A stretch of DNA of 64,000 bases from Phialophora verrucosa. Taxonomy: Eukaryota > Ascomycota > Eurotiomycetes > Chaetothyriales > Herpotrichiellaceae. The notes beneath the pieces were generated by a model that was not told the DNA's origin, made no database searches, and worked only from the letters and a program-made list of their open reading frames with translations. The stretch is taken from NCBI GenBank assembly GCA_002099365.1, contig MSED01000005.1, forward strand, positions 1 to 64,000, written 5' to 3'. Shown here in pieces: positions 44,651-56,040 of this stretch. The stretch's first letter is position 1. Every line of letters begins with the position of its first letter. Position numbers and translations under genes: made by a program.

Positions 44651-45595
44651 CTACCTCATCCAGTCGATGTCGAGCTCCGCCTTGTATTCCCCTTCGTCAT
44701 CAATGCTGCTGAGAACCGTCTCTTCCCCAGTCCACGTAGTCGGAGTCCCATGCCGCATGCTTGACAGACTTCCTGGCTTCTCGATTCCGTTGACGCTACC
44801 TCCCCTCAACTTTTCCGGGATCTCTCGCGCCTGATGCTCCTTCCACCATTTCCCGCTCTCCTCAATAACACTCTCCTCCCAGCCGCTAACGGGTCCGATC
44901 ACCTGAACATCTTTTTGACCGTGCTTGAGCACTTCCCGGCATGGTAGCGACATCGTCATATTCTCCTCATTGTCTCCGCCGGTCAAGTCGTTGAGCTTTT
45001 CCTCGCTCGCAGCATACACTAGCCGTCCAATGTTGCTCCAATACAGTGTCCCTGTACACATTGCACATGGCTCCCATGTTGACACCATTGTGCAGGACGC
45101 AAGGTATTTCTGCGAGAAGTGGATGGTGGCCAGCCGAGCAAGTTCCGTCTCCGCATGCTGGACATGCGAGATGGAATAGTGTGTGAGAAGAATAGTGCTG
45201 TTGTCGGGTCCAAGAAGCAAGGCTGCAAATGGCCGTTTGTCATGTAAGGTTGTGGCAGTCTTCTGAAGGTCCAAGCAGGCTCCCATCGCAGTATCGATCT
45301 GCTCCTTCGTCAACGGCATACGAGCAGGATCCTGGTGTGCAGCTCTTGGGACAGTTGAAGGGAGAGCTGTCGAGGCGGGCGGTCGTGCAGGAGAACTTGT
45401 GGAAGACGCAGGCGTGAAGGGGACGTTAATAGTAGAAGTTGGGGTAACATTTCTCGTAATATTGCTCTGAATTGATGAGCCCGAGGGCGTGATGGTCTGG
45501 GTGGAGTTTAGAGGAGGTTTTCGGTGGATAGAACCTGGTGAGGGAGTCTTGTTCGTGGAGGTCGCCGTCGACTTCAGGTAGGATTGGTAGCTCAT
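44651..45595 (-). CDS. Zinc-dependent nucleoside deaminase, TadA/dCMP-deaminase fold
   Basis: A single exon of 314 residues. The zinc site is complete: HAE at 147-149 (His ligand and catalytic Glu) and PCAMC at 176-180 (two Cys ligands), in the contexts HVQHAETELARL and TWEPCAMCTGTLYWSNI. The PCAMC pattern and EPCAMC context resemble TadA-like and guanine or cytosine deaminases more than CDA. About 92 N-terminal residues are Ser/Thr/Pro-rich and probably disordered, and the last 90 are charged. The exact base or nucleoside deaminated is not clear. It converges with DBP8, with stop codons about 200 bp apart. Confidence 0.88.
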   Translation of the reverse strand: MSYQSYLKSTATSTNKTPSPGSIHRKPPLNSTQTITPSGSSIQSNITRNVTPTSTINVPFTPASSTSSPARPPASTALPSTVPRAAHQDPARMPLTKEQIDTAMGACLDLQKTATTLHDKRPFAALLLGPDNSTILLTHYSISHVQHAETELARLATIHFSQKYLASCTMVSTWEPCAMCTGTLYWSNIGRLVYAASEEKLNDLTGGDNEENMTMSLPCREVLKHGQKDVQVIGPVSGWEESVIEESGKWWKEHQAREIPEKLRGGSVNGIEKPGSLSSMRHGTPTTWTGEETVLSSIDDEGEYKAELDIDWMR

Positions 45596-46127
45596 CTTGA
45601 CATGGGTTAGTTAGTCACGAGAGTTGTACAATGGGAGTCGGTCTAGAATCGTCGAAGGTTGGCAGGTCTCCCCTGCGCAGGAATCCGACTGCAACCTTGG
45701 ATGGGGCGAGCTCAAAGTATTTCAAAAAGCTCCTTCACTGGAGGGCGCAAGAACTGAACGGACCTTTGAGGCATGTGCGGAACAAGAATTTGGGATTGGC
45801 AGAGACAGAAGGATTCAACAAGCACACGATCGCAGTTGGCAAGTGGTGGATTTTTGGATTTTGGCAGGAACACTCACCATTCAAAGACGCCCGTGTGGCT
45901 GGCTCCAGCATCAGTGCGGAGTAACTACCCACGAGCCAGCGGATCAATTTGAAACGCCGGTCCAGCGCCCGATTGGGCCCTCAATACCCCGGGAGTGTCG
46001 CCTAACAAGCCTGTTCCTGAGGCGAGTGTTTCCTCCCCCACCGTCAAGCGCAGAAAATGTACTTGGGTCTGCCCGACAAAATACGAGGTTTCATCATCGA
46101 GTCCTGACTAACCTCTTGAGGATCGCA
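45596..46127. other. Intergenic, 532 bp
   Basis: Upstream region of the deaminase gene; CMS1 ends at its far side on the same strand. No gene is seen. Confidence 0.55.
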
Positions 46128-47027
46128 TTAGTACACCAGAATTTCGATGTTGTCCCTCCCTTCGCCGTATCGCTGGCGGACGCTCTCCTTGTTGAGTAGC
46201 GCTACCAGCGGGTTGAAAGTCTGGGCCATCATAAAGATCGTGTTCTTCTTCTCGTCGCAATACGACCCGTCAACCACAATGCGACGCAGGTTCCCGGTCT
46301 TCAAAGCATTTGCATCCACTAGCTGATTGAATCTGAACGCGGTTGATATAGCGATTCCAATCTTGTTTCCCTGCATGTATTCGATATTGTCCTTCAGTTT
46401 CATGTGTTTCGCGATCAGCTTCCCGACTTTGGTTTCCCCGTTCTGGAAGACTCGAAGTTCTCGGTATAAGTCTGCCGTGCGGATACCGGAGGAGGTAACG
46501 ACCAGTGTATGAGGCGAAGCCTTCTCATCGCATGCTGACAGGCCACTCTTGCCCTCGTCTGAGAATCTCTCGATGAATTCCGGCAGATTGGCGGCTACTC
46601 GGTCTTTATCGTAACCGGTTGTGTCAAGGAAGGCTTTTGTTGGCAGATACTGTTCTTCCAGTTCGATAGGACTGCTATTTGGGCAGTGCTTTTGAATGTA
46701 TTTCGCAAAGCGATCGGCAAGGAGTGCTGGGTCGGCGACCATGTCCTGGTCCACGGGAGGTTCCCGCTTCGACTGGGTTGCCTTTGCTTTCTCAGAATTC
46801 AGAGGTGGTTTCGCAGTCTTGCCGTCGTTCGCAGGGTGATTTTCATGCTTAGGATTGGAGCTAGAATGTTCTGGGAGCCCGTCATTCGATGCAGAGCGTT
46901 TCGCGGGTTTCGCTTGTAGGACAGGGCGTTTCGGAGGGTTGACATTGACGTCGCCGGATTCCTCTAGCTCGCGTTTCCGCTTCAATTGGGCCCTGAGACC
47001 AGGCTTCTTGTTCTTGGTTCTCGACAT
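46128..47027 (-). CDS. CMS1: CMS1, U3-containing 90S pre-ribosomal complex subunit
   Basis: A single exon of 299 residues from the ATG at 47027; the in-frame GTG at 47039 is ignored. The N-terminal third is highly charged with nuclear-signal-like clusters (KKPGLRAQLKRKRE). The C-terminal part is the Cms1 domain, a degenerate helicase-like fold: LADRFAKYIQKH, SPHTLVVTSSGIRTADLYR, GIAISTAFRFNQL and the ending RRIVVDGSYCDEKKNTIF. In yeast Cms1 is a nucleolar factor of small-subunit assembly, suppressing mcm10 when overproduced. Intron-free, like nearby DBP8. Confidence 0.9.
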   Translation of the reverse strand: MSRTKNKKPGLRAQLKRKRELEESGDVNVNPPKRPVLQAKPAKRSASNDGLPEHSSSNPKHENHPANDGKTAKPPLNSEKAKATQSKREPPVDQDMVADPALLADRFAKYIQKHCPNSSPIELEEQYLPTKAFLDTTGYDKDRVAANLPEFIERFSDEGKSGLSACDEKASPHTLVVTSSGIRTADLYRELRVFQNGETKVGKLIAKHMKLKDNIEYMQGNKIGIAISTAFRFNQLVDANALKTGNLRRIVVDGSYCDEKKNTIFMMAQTFNPLVALLNKESVRQRYGEGRDNIEILVY

Positions 47028-47478
47028 AGCAGGAGACACTGTTGTTGCTGGCTGATTCAGTCAAGTGTGAATTTTATTTTCAGCGTGGTGGAGGCGGAAG
47101 TGTCTGCGGCGATTCCCCAGAAAATCATTTCTCGGAACTGGGTCGATCTTCTCCACACCCTTGGCAAGCCGCTCAACGAACTTCACTTCTTGTTCACCAG
47201 ATTTCACTTGATCTCGCTTCACTTTCTGCACTTTCGACGCGCCTGAATTTGTCTGCCTGCTGCCCACTTATTTCTGTAAATGGATATCTGAAAATGAGCA
47301 AGCTTGCCATCTCAGGAGCGGGTAAGCCTGCAATGGGTTTAGGATCGTTGTGCTTCGGCCGAAGGCCGCACCAAAGCCAGCGTGCCAGAACGAGAACTTG
47401 TATCTATGTAGCTGCCCCAACTCCTCGTCGAATTCCTGGTGTTCAACCTCAGACAGTGTCCGCCTTGGTTGGCAAATA
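47028..47478. other. Bidirectional upstream region, 451 bp
   Basis: This separates divergent start codons of CMS1 (minus) and the MDR reductase (plus). No gene is seen. Confidence 0.55.
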
Positions 47479-48757
47479 ATGGCTAAGACTATGCGCGCCT
47501 GGACATTTACCCGTCGTGGAACCCCTTCATCTGTCCTCAGCCTGCGCGATGACCTTCCAAGACCAACACCAGAGCTACTTGGAGCTCAAGATATCCTCGT
47601 CAAAGTCTCCCATGTCGCGGTTTTCCAAGGATTTGCTGCTATTATGAACATAGCACCGCACTTCAACTCGAAGTTGTGGATCCCGGAGTCGAACTTCTCG
47701 GGCGTAATCGAGGCTGTTGGATCAGAGGTCAACCACTTCAAAGTCGGCGATGCAGTGTTTGGCTGCCCAGACCCCAAGAAATACCTGCGACGAGGTACCA
47801 AGTATAATGGGGTGATGGCTGAATATGCCATTATGCCCGCTAGCCAAGCAGTGAAGAAGCCCGACAACATTTCATTCGACGCAGCGGCCGGACTGGCGGC
47901 GGACGGATGCACCGCCTTGCAATTCTGTGAGAAAGCAGGGGTGAAGAAAGGCGACAGGGTTCTAGTCACCGCTGCCTCGGGAGGCCTAGGTTCCATTGCC
48001 GTTCAGGTTATGAGAACCTTTGTTGGAGAGGCAGGAAGTATTATTGGCGTCTGTTCGGCTGCCAATGCTGAGCTTGTCAGAAGTCTGGGTGCTGATGAGG
48101 TGCGTGTGTGTCCCACGTCCTCACTTCTACTCCTCAAAAACGAGGCGAGGCATGCCAGGGATATCTGCAATCGCGGTGTCTTCGTCGAGGGACTCCTGTG
48201 GATCGGGAAAACACACCTATACGATCAATAATCTGACAAGCTCCGCAGGTGATCGATTACAAGTCGCATCCTCAAATCCATGAGTATCTTGCCGAGCGTT
48301 ACTCATCGAACCCTCTCAATGCGATAATTGATATTGCCGGTGCTAATGACAAGCTATACCTCGAGAGTCCCCGCTATCTTGCCTCTGAAGGTACTTTCCT
48401 GGCTGGCGGCAAGATGGATGTCACGCACGGAGGCGGTGGGCTTCTAAGCATTTTATCATTCCTGGTCGTCTTGCACCTCAGGATGCATTGGCCCACAATG
48501 TTGGGTGGGACGCCCCGTACACTCATGTTCCATTCTGGCCACGTTACACAAGTCAGCATGCAAAAACTGCCAGAGTTGATTCAAAACGGGCAGCTCCGTG
48601 GCTTGGTTGACAGCGAGTGGGTTATGGAAGATGCTATAAAGGTCTGCCTTCTCCCCCCGCATCGCCTTCGTGAGACTAATGACCAGTCCAGGCTTATGAA
48701 CGCGTTGCAACACGCAGGGCAAGAGGAAAGGTAGTTGTGCGTGTGCAAGAAGTCTGA
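47479..48757 (+). CDS. MDR-family NAD(P)H-dependent oxidoreductase
   Basis: Three exons (47479-48099, 48249-48641, 48692-48757) encode 359 residues. Motifs: a GroES-like N-terminal domain with IPESNFSGVIEAVGSEV and FKVGDAVFG, then the Rossmann segment RVLVTAASGGLGSIAVQV, and VIDYKSH directly after the first intron. No catalytic or structural zinc cysteines are present, placing it with quinone-oxidoreductase-like members. The last exon is only 66 nt and restores the tail YERVATRRARGKVVVRV. The first intron is longer (149 nt) than others here. Substrate unknown; probably a soluble reductase. Confidence 0.88.
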
Positions 48758-49086
48758 AAACTTTCGCGACGGATGTGAATGCTACAGTGGTGCCAAATTT
48801 AAGCAGATTGACCAAAGAGTGCAAGTCGGATACGATCTGATGGTTGCGATTTCGACCAGAACCAACGAATCTGACACACTCTATATTGGTGTGCTGTTCC
48901 AGACTCATCTGCTGCTGTTGACCGGAAGGGGCTCAATGCAATCAAAATGTCTCTGCCTGCTCGGTTGAGTTAGCTTAACGAATTTCTCGCTATCCGTTGT
49001 GTCTTGCTGAACCTCTTGGGTCTATAGCTAACGTTCTTCGCAGCTCAACAACTCGTGACTCGCACCGCTTCCAACGTCTAGCAAAC

Positions 49087-49616
49087 ATGGGGATCACTAC
49101 TCTCGAAGTTGCTTTGCCTCTCTGCATCTCTGTCGTTCCGATCACTGCCACAGATATACCAATTCTGATTCACGAGAGGCGTGGACCGCATCCATTTCCC
49201 TTACCAAGTTGTCCGGCCGGTGCCAGGCTTTGCGACTTCTTCAACGGAGCATACTGTTTCAATGCTACAGCCGGTGACAGTTGTTGTGAGGACGGGAGCG
49301 GTAAGCTATTGTATTGGCCTTTCAAATATGATACTCATTTTCTTAGGGATTTGCTCCGGAGGCTTTGTATGTGGCACAGGCGTTGCGCAAAATCGTTGTT
49401 GTGAACCAGTAAGTCAATTGCTCGAAGGCTCGCCTTCAACTTCTGACCAGGCTTCAGGGGAGGACACCCGGGCAGTGTGCCCAAGACGTCGTTGCGGGTG
49501 CTGCGACGACAATTCCAACCGCCGCAGCCACTTCACAAGCATCGGCCCAGAATACCCTACCCCTGACTTGCTTGGCTTTGTTGATTTTCCTCAAGATCTT
49601 CGTGGTCGGGTTTTGA
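49087..49616 (+). CDS. Small secreted cysteine-rich protein with GPI-like tail
   Basis: Three exons (49087-49300, 49347-49408, 49458-49616), introns 46 and 49 nt, encode 144 residues. The ATG at 49087 starts a hydrophobic signal sequence (TTLEVALPLCISVVPITA). The mature part has nine or more cysteines spaced CPAGARLC, AYC, SCC, GICSGGFVC, NRCC and QC, with one N-glycosylation site (NAT). A Thr/Ala-rich linker leads to a C-terminal hydrophobic stretch (LTCLALLIFLKIFVVGF) ending the protein without charged residues, as expected of a GPI-anchor signal. It is probably a cell-wall or surface protein. I cannot name a family; it is of the size and build of many effector-like or wall proteins. Confidence 0.8.
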
Positions 49617-50335
49617 AGTCCGAACCGCGGCTAAAAGCCAGATCCCAGTTCAGGCTTCCCTGAGGTACTACACCGGGGGGAGGGCAATCGACGGTGCTAA
49701 GTGCTCCTAGAGTCAGTGGGAACAGCTGCAAAAATACCAAAGTCGTGTTGGCCTCGTAGAATGCTTGAATGCAGATGCTTCCAGTATTTTGAGACTTGCT
49801 TGAGGAACGTAGGCTCCAAGTTACAAGTAGCGAGAGCCGGCTTCGTTGAAACTTCGGCGCGGACATTCACTCGAATCTGCGGTTACAGTAGGAAGATGTC
49901 ACGGTAGCACGCACCAATTGGAGGGGCAATAAAAATTGTTTGAGCATTTGGTGGGCTTATTGCGGCTTCTGTTCGGAGCTCTAGTTACACTCCTGCGGGG
50001 TGAACTATGCGCGTGGGGTTTACTCTCCATGTGATGGCCGTGAAGCAATTGGACCGACAATAAATTTGTCGACCGAGGCCCGTAATCGACTGGAGCTGCC
50101 CTCTAGCCTCGAGTTCCAGTGACAACGACTCCCTGCGACATTAACCTGCACATACTATCTCATGTGGCCTCGGCGGACCGGAACTGGAGATGATCAAGCT
50201 CATATCTGTCAAATACCCCAGCATGATCGGTAGCCGATAATCTAAGCAAGTCTCCTACATCGCCGGAAGTCACACGACGCCGTTAGACGCCTGCTTCCAT
50301 GGGCTGAATGTCGATCTTGATACCCTATTTCTACG
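49617..50335. other. Intergenic, 719 bp
   Basis: This is the 3' side of the Cys-rich gene and the upstream region of pantothenate kinase. Nothing recognisable is seen. Confidence 0.55.
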
Positions 50336-51767
50336 ATGCCGGCCCCAGAAAAGCCGGTGACGAACGAAGATGACAAGCGAGACTCTTCTGCAATTGTAGA
50401 AGACGACGCGGCCGCTCGACCTCCGCGTGCCCCTCCCAACCCGGCGTCGGTCAAGATCAATGTCGAGGGCGCGTTCATTGTCGACGACGAGACAAACATT
50501 AAAAATGGTACAGCAAATGAACATGTACATTGGGAACACAAGGACATCCGTCTCCCGCACCACACTGACGTGGTGAGCCATGTTGCCGTGGATGTATGAT
50601 GCTAGCGCATCGACCCTAAATGTTGGGGGACTCGACTGACTGAAGTGTAGATTGGCGGTTCACTGGCCAAGCTGGTTTACTTTTCGCGTGAAACTGGTTC
50701 GATGCATGGCGGCGGACGTTTGAACTTCCTGAACTTCGAGACCGACCGGATCGACCTCTGCATCGACTTCATTCAAGAGTTGAAGAAAAAGCAGTTGAAG
50801 CTTAATGGCTCCACCCCGCAAGAGTTATGTGTGATGGCAACAGGAGGCGGGGCATACAAATTTTACAATCGGATGAAGGAGGTGCTGCATGTGGATGTGG
50901 TTCAAGAAGACGAGATGGAGTGTCTGATCATCGGTGAGCGGAACGGTATAGCCTGCAAGGCGTGACTGATGTTTAGCAGGACTGGACTTCTTCATCACAG
51001 AAATCCCTCGAGAGGTCTTCACGTACAGCGAGGAAGAACCGATGCAGTTCGCCGAGGCGCGCGCTGACATCTACCCTTATCTCCTTGTAAATATCGGATC
51101 CGGCGTGTCAATGGTCAAGGTATCTGGGCCTCGAGAATTTCAGCGAGTGGGTGGTACGTCATTGGGAGGTGGTACCTTTTGGGGCATCCTTTCGCTCCTT
51201 ACAGGAGCTCGCACGTTTGATGAAATGCTCCGACTTGCAGAGAAGGGTGACAATGCCGGTGTTGATATGCTTGTTGGCGACATATACGGCAGTGGTTATA
51301 GCAAGATTGGGCTCAAGAGCACGACGATCGCCAGCACCTTCGGCAAGGTGTTTCGCATGAAGAGGCTGGCAGAAAGGCATGCTGAGGACGGTGAAGGACT
51401 CTTTAACGGCGATGATTTCGGAGAAGACCATGAGATGCAGGGGCAGTTCAAGATCGAAGACATGGCCCGAAGTCTGCTGTACGCCATCTCAAACAACATT
51501 GGTCAGATTGCGTACCTCCAGTCCGAGAAGCACAACCTTCGGCATATATACTTCGGAGGGTCTTTCATTCGCGGCCATACGCAGACCATGAACACACTCT
51601 CTTACGCCATCAAGTTCTGGTCTAAAGGCGAGAAGCAAGCGTATTTCCTACGACACGAAGGCTACCTCGGAGCTGTTGGCGCGTTTCTCAAGCGACAACC
51701 GAAGAACTGGGGAAGACGGAACAGTTTCGACGATATCAGACTTACGAAGGTAATGTCAAAAGAGTGA
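50336..51767 (+). CDS. Pantothenate kinase, eukaryotic type II
   Basis: Three exons (50336-50593, 50651-50933, 50980-51767) encode 442 residues. The ASKHA-fold ATP site appears right after the first intron as DIGGSLAKLVYF, and MATGGGAYKF, NIGSGVSMVKV and GGTSLGGGTFWGI complete the active site. YGGSFIR-like IYFGGSFIRGH near the C-terminus is the second nucleotide-binding segment. The Glu following the first IGGS motif in the family alignment is not clear to me. The enzyme makes 4'-phosphopantothenate, the first committed step of coenzyme A synthesis, in the cytosol. The N-terminal 80 residues are Pro/Ala-rich and variable. Confidence 0.95.
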
Positions 51768-52620
51768 AGATTGGTACTTTCTTCAATGGGAGGGAGTTTA
51801 CGCCTTCGCACCGGATATTTTCCGCTGGGGGCGGCGATGTTGACTGAGGCAGCGTTCTGGGACACAACCACTTTCATATTGATTGTCCCTAGCCAAATGT
51901 TGGCGAAGTTCAAGCAAACTTAAGCAGCCGGCAACCACTCTGGCCCGAGCGTAAGCAGCTTGTCGTCGGGTCCCGAGAGCTCTGTTCGCAAAAGGAGCAT
52001 TGAGCTTTCTCACGAACATGGTTCATGCTTCCTCAACGGCTATGGAGTATTCAGCTGGACATCCTCACATAAGATGAGTGATAGGGTTGCGGAGACCTGT
52101 CTATGCAAACCCGACGCGACGAGTGCGAGTCCAAGAAACATTTGGATCAGCATACTTGGGATGCTTCCCACCGACAATGCATTCATTGTGTTCCGGCTGC
52201 TCTAGCAAGTAGGCATAGCACCGCTACATGCACAAAATACACTTGACGATTATGCATGACGATTGATCCAACACGGAATTATAGTTGCTAGTTCTCTGGC
52301 AAGCAAATCCGGAGATCGTTCGACCAGCCCCTTCAGCGCGTTGCATTTCGTGTGAGTTTAGCCAGCTAATAAGGAACCATCAGCCGAGGCATACCGGGTT
52401 ATGTGCAGCGAAGCAGGATACGACCAGCCCGAAGCGATCATCAGTGGTTGGCCGTTATCGAGGCTGACGGTGCCTGACGTCAAACTCTTTTCTCGATTGC
52501 GCATCTTTCCTCCGGTGTTCGCATTGGAGATGTCAACATTGCTGCTCTACGCCCAGCTTTGTCGAACTTCTTATCACTCCTTTAGATCATGTTCCACTTG
52601 TTGCGCAGGCTGTCGCATGT
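51768..52620. other. Intergenic, about 850 bp
   Basis: No convincing gene. If the membrane protein whose last exon is at 52895-53206 starts in this stretch, its first exon with a signal sequence should be near here, but I could not identify it. Confidence 0.45.
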
Positions 52621-53206
52621 CTGAGCGACCCGAAACGCTCGATTTCGACTCTCATTGACTTTGGCCCCTCGTTCTTTGAAACCACAGACCTAATTCCTGA
52701 TTCGGCCATCCTCCGCGAAGCGCTTGTGGTTGCGGGCCTTGGTCGGCTCTTCGACAACAACCGTCAGGCGTACAACAACACAAACTCGGGTCGCAAACGT
52801 TTTTGGTCTGCAGAGTTTCGTCGAGAGGATATAGCCTACACAATGGTATGCGACCGGACAAGAGGCTAGAATTCTATGCTCACATACTCCACAGGCTCCC
52901 CATGCGACGCTCGCATCTGAATTTCTGCCGGCCACCCCTGCGCTCGTCCCTCGTCAAGCAACAACAACCATCGTAACACAATCGACCACCTCTTGCTCAG
53001 GGCAGTATTCCGGAGGCACGCTTGCAGGCGCTATTATCGGTACCTTTTTCGGCACAATTCTGTTGATCTGGCTCTTCCAATCGCTTCAAAACAATAATGC
53101 TGGTAACAGGCGCGAGGAGGTCATCATCGACCGCAAGAGAAGGCGGCGGAGTCGGAGTGGCAGCTCGTCAGGAGTACGGCGGCCGAGCAGAGTTTACTCT
53201 GGCTGA
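52621..53206 (+). CDS. Single-pass membrane protein, 5' end unresolved
   Basis: The clear part is a final exon at 52895-53206 (104 codons). It encodes a Thr/Ser-rich linker with an SCSGQY segment, a transmembrane helix (AGAIIGTFFGTILLIWLF), and a basic cytosolic tail (EEVIIDRKRRRRSRSGSSS). It follows a 49-nt intron (52846-52894, GTATGC donor, CACAG acceptor) with a preceding frame open from before 52621 to 52845. That frame has no in-frame ATG, so the real first exon or exons must lie upstream or the gene is broken at its 5' end. The architecture matches a common class of small fungal surface proteins with a signal peptide, Cys-rich ectodomain, one helix and an Arg-rich tail, but the Cys-rich part was not found. 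The feature start is only the limit of what I can defend. Confidence 0.5.
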
Positions 53207-53898
53207 TGGCACGTCGGGGTATCGTATAATGGGATGCGCATAGGGAAGGGAAGGACGACTTGTACGATGATTGATTATGACAATTTGGTGGTATGAAGGC
53301 GGATTGTTGTTGCATTTGGCAATTTGGCTTTACGAACAAGATCATGGGGATCTAATGATGAACATTGGAACACGGATGACTGAGTTAGAATAGTCTGCCG
53401 CAACGGATTGGCTATGTAGAATGGCACGCAACGCTCACGAAGGAGGGGCTGTTTGCTAGGTTGTATATATCGAACGAAACCGAAGGCACTTCTATATCAC
53501 AAGGCCATCAATCCTGGAGAACTTATCTTCAGTGCACAAATCATCTCTTGGAAATCCGATGACTACGAGTACGCTCAGGATCATATGCCGTAGGATTTGT
53601 TTACTTTCGGTGCTGCAGCTGCCCACCCGCCTGACGAAGCGTCTCCACTCTGGGGTCAAGGGATGCGTTCTCCCGAACGACCGATCCGAGCATCGCTTCC
53701 GCCTTCTTTCGCACCGCTTGAGGTGTCACTGATCACTGTCAAGTCAATCATTACCCTCCGCCTTCTGTGCTTCGACCCTCATCAGTACCCAGCCGTACCG
53801 CCGTCACCCAGTGACTCAACACCTTGAATCTCTTCCGAAAACACCGGTTCCCTAGAACACCGCCGTGGCCCTGACCGCAGGCACACGAGCCCTCGAGC
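53207..53898. other. Intergenic, 692 bp
   Basis: This is the 3' side of the membrane protein and upstream of the SLC35F6-like gene. A TATATAT-like element lies near 53462 and a C-rich leader precedes the ATG. No gene is seen. Confidence 0.5.
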
Positions 53899-55308
53899 AT
53901 GGCCGTCAAAGCAGTGATCCCATTCCTGGTGGGAATGATGCTGCTGACCGGATGTGCTAATACCCTGCTCACCAAGTTTCAAGACCAACAATGTGTACGG
54001 GACTGTGACAGCGAAAATCCGAAGCACCACAGGACTTTTGAACAGCCAGTCATCCAAACGTGAGCTGAGGATACATGGACACAAGAGTTGCACGCTGACC
54101 CGCGTAGAGTACAAATGTTTATCGGGGAATCGGGATGTTGGCTCGTCGTACTCGGATTCTACCTTTACCGCTACTTCGTCCTGCGGTCTAAAGATGCTCC
54201 ATTGCTCTACCAACCGGTCAGCACCGAGGATGAGGATGATGACGATACTGTCCGGCCTAGCTCTCGCGGAGCCACCGTCGACCCTGCGTTAAAGCCCCTT
54301 ATCACGAATGCAGATGACAGAACAGTTCTCAAAGGCTGGAAAGTGGTCTTGTTGGGCCTTCCTGCCTGTTGCGACATCACAGGCACGACCTTGATGAACG
54401 TTGGCCTCTTATTTGTGGCTGCTTCGATATATCAGATGACAAGAGGTGCACTGGTTCTATTTGTCGGGCTGTTCAGTGTCCTGTTCTTGAAGAGGAAGCT
54501 ATATCTATATCACTGGTTCTCGTTGGTGGTTGTCGTCCTGGGCGTTGCATTGGTGGGACTTGCTGGAGCAATCTATACGGGAGACAAGAACTCCCCAGCA
54601 CCGAAGGAAACCACCCTTGAGTTGGTGCGTACTATGGCGCTAGCTGCTCGGGATGTGGCGGCCAAAGCAGCTGATCCCATCGTCGTGCGCACGATCATCG
54701 GCATCTTCCTCATCGCGTTTGCGCAGATCTTCACGGCCACGCAATTCTGCCTGGAGGAATGGATTCTCGAGAACTATGCCTTAGAACCCTTGAAAGTCGT
54801 TGCGTGGGAAGGTTTGTTTGGCTTGATCGTCACGATCGTGCTTCAGATCATTCTGCATTTCACAGTTGGTGTTTCCAAAGCTGGCAAGTACGGCTATTTC
54901 GACGCCGAGGAGGGTTATCACCAAGTCTTTACCAACCGTGCAATTGGCATCTCGAGTCTTGCAATCATGGTCTCAATCGGTGGCTTCAACTTTTTCGGAC
55001 TGTCGGTAACTCGAAGCATCTCCGCCACATCTCGGTCGATTATCGATACCTGTCGCACTCTCTTCATTTGGATTGTGTCGTTAGGACTCGGCTGGGAGAC
55101 TTTTAAATGGCTTCAGGTCGTGGGGTTTGCATTGGTGAGCTCCAGTTCATGTGACTCTTTGACGGGGTACTAATTCAATCCACAGCTCGTTTATGGCACA
55201 TTCATGTTCAACGACCTCGTTAGACCACCGATCAAAGCTCTTCTCCCACAGGGGCTAGAAGCCGAGCGGGAGGAACTCCTGCCAGAAGAGCCAATCGAGC
55301 ATATGTAG
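53899..55308 (+). CDS. SLC35F6-like transporter (DMT superfamily)
   Basis: Three exons (53899-54059, 54108-55134, 55186-55308) encode 436 residues with about ten membrane helices. The start MAVKAVIPFLVGMMLLTGCANTLLTKF forms helix 1 and is on a separate exon. The diagnostic stretch GLPACCDITGTTLMNVGLLF, then YQMTRGALVLFVGLFSVLFLKRKL, identifies the SLC35F6 branch of the drug/metabolite transporter superfamily, related to nucleotide-sugar carriers. The C-terminal tail is short and acidic (EEELLPEEP type). Mammalian SLC35F6 is lysosomal or mitochondrial; fungal function is undefined, most likely an endomembrane solute carrier. Confidence 0.92.
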
Positions 55309-56040
55309 ATTTTCATAAATTGCAGGTATACTCTTGGAATATATGAGGATCAGCCAGCACTTCTGTTGGTTAGGCAACCCAAGCAAGTTGGGGCACTCGT
55401 GGGCGAGTTCACCTTTGTTCGGGTCAACCAGCGGATATACTTTGTCGGATTCAATTGGAGGAGTATCGCCCTCAAGAAACTTGTCCAACTCTGAAACGGC
55501 AGCAGAAGGATAGTGCTTTACCATCTTTTCGTGCATCCCGACATGCTACACTTCCTCTGGAAGGATGGCAATTTCAAAGTGCCGGCTGTTGGGCACACAG
55601 CGTCGGGACTTCGTACCCCCTGCATGTAAGGCATGACAATTAGAAGGCTGCATCTGGCCTGTCAAATCTCAAGGCCCGGCTAGGCAGCTTCGACGATCAT
55701 TGCATCTTCTGCGCCTTCTCACGGCTGTGGTGTGCTATCAAAGTTGGGGTTGAGGCAAGGGATGAAATATCCACACCTCACAACGTCAAAACTCTCAGAG
55801 GTGGCGGGCAGAACATCTGCAGGAGAGCGGGACAGCTCTGTCCGACACCAAATCTGATACTTGAAAATATGCAAGGGCAAAATTTGCAAATCGGCTGCTT
55901 CCACCTCAAAAGAGGGTCTGATGCTGTGGCAGTTCAATTTACAAGATGCGCAGGAGTAAACGCTGGGATATATGTCTCAGCTTGCCCTTCGTTGAAGCGG
56001 CCTCTTTCACTACGTATTTATCCCATCTCACACAGACACA
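55309..56040. other. Intergenic, 732 bp
   Basis: Upstream region of the uncharacterised gene at 56041. A CACAGACACA leader precedes its ATG. Minus-strand small frames carry no domain. No gene is seen. Confidence 0.55.
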
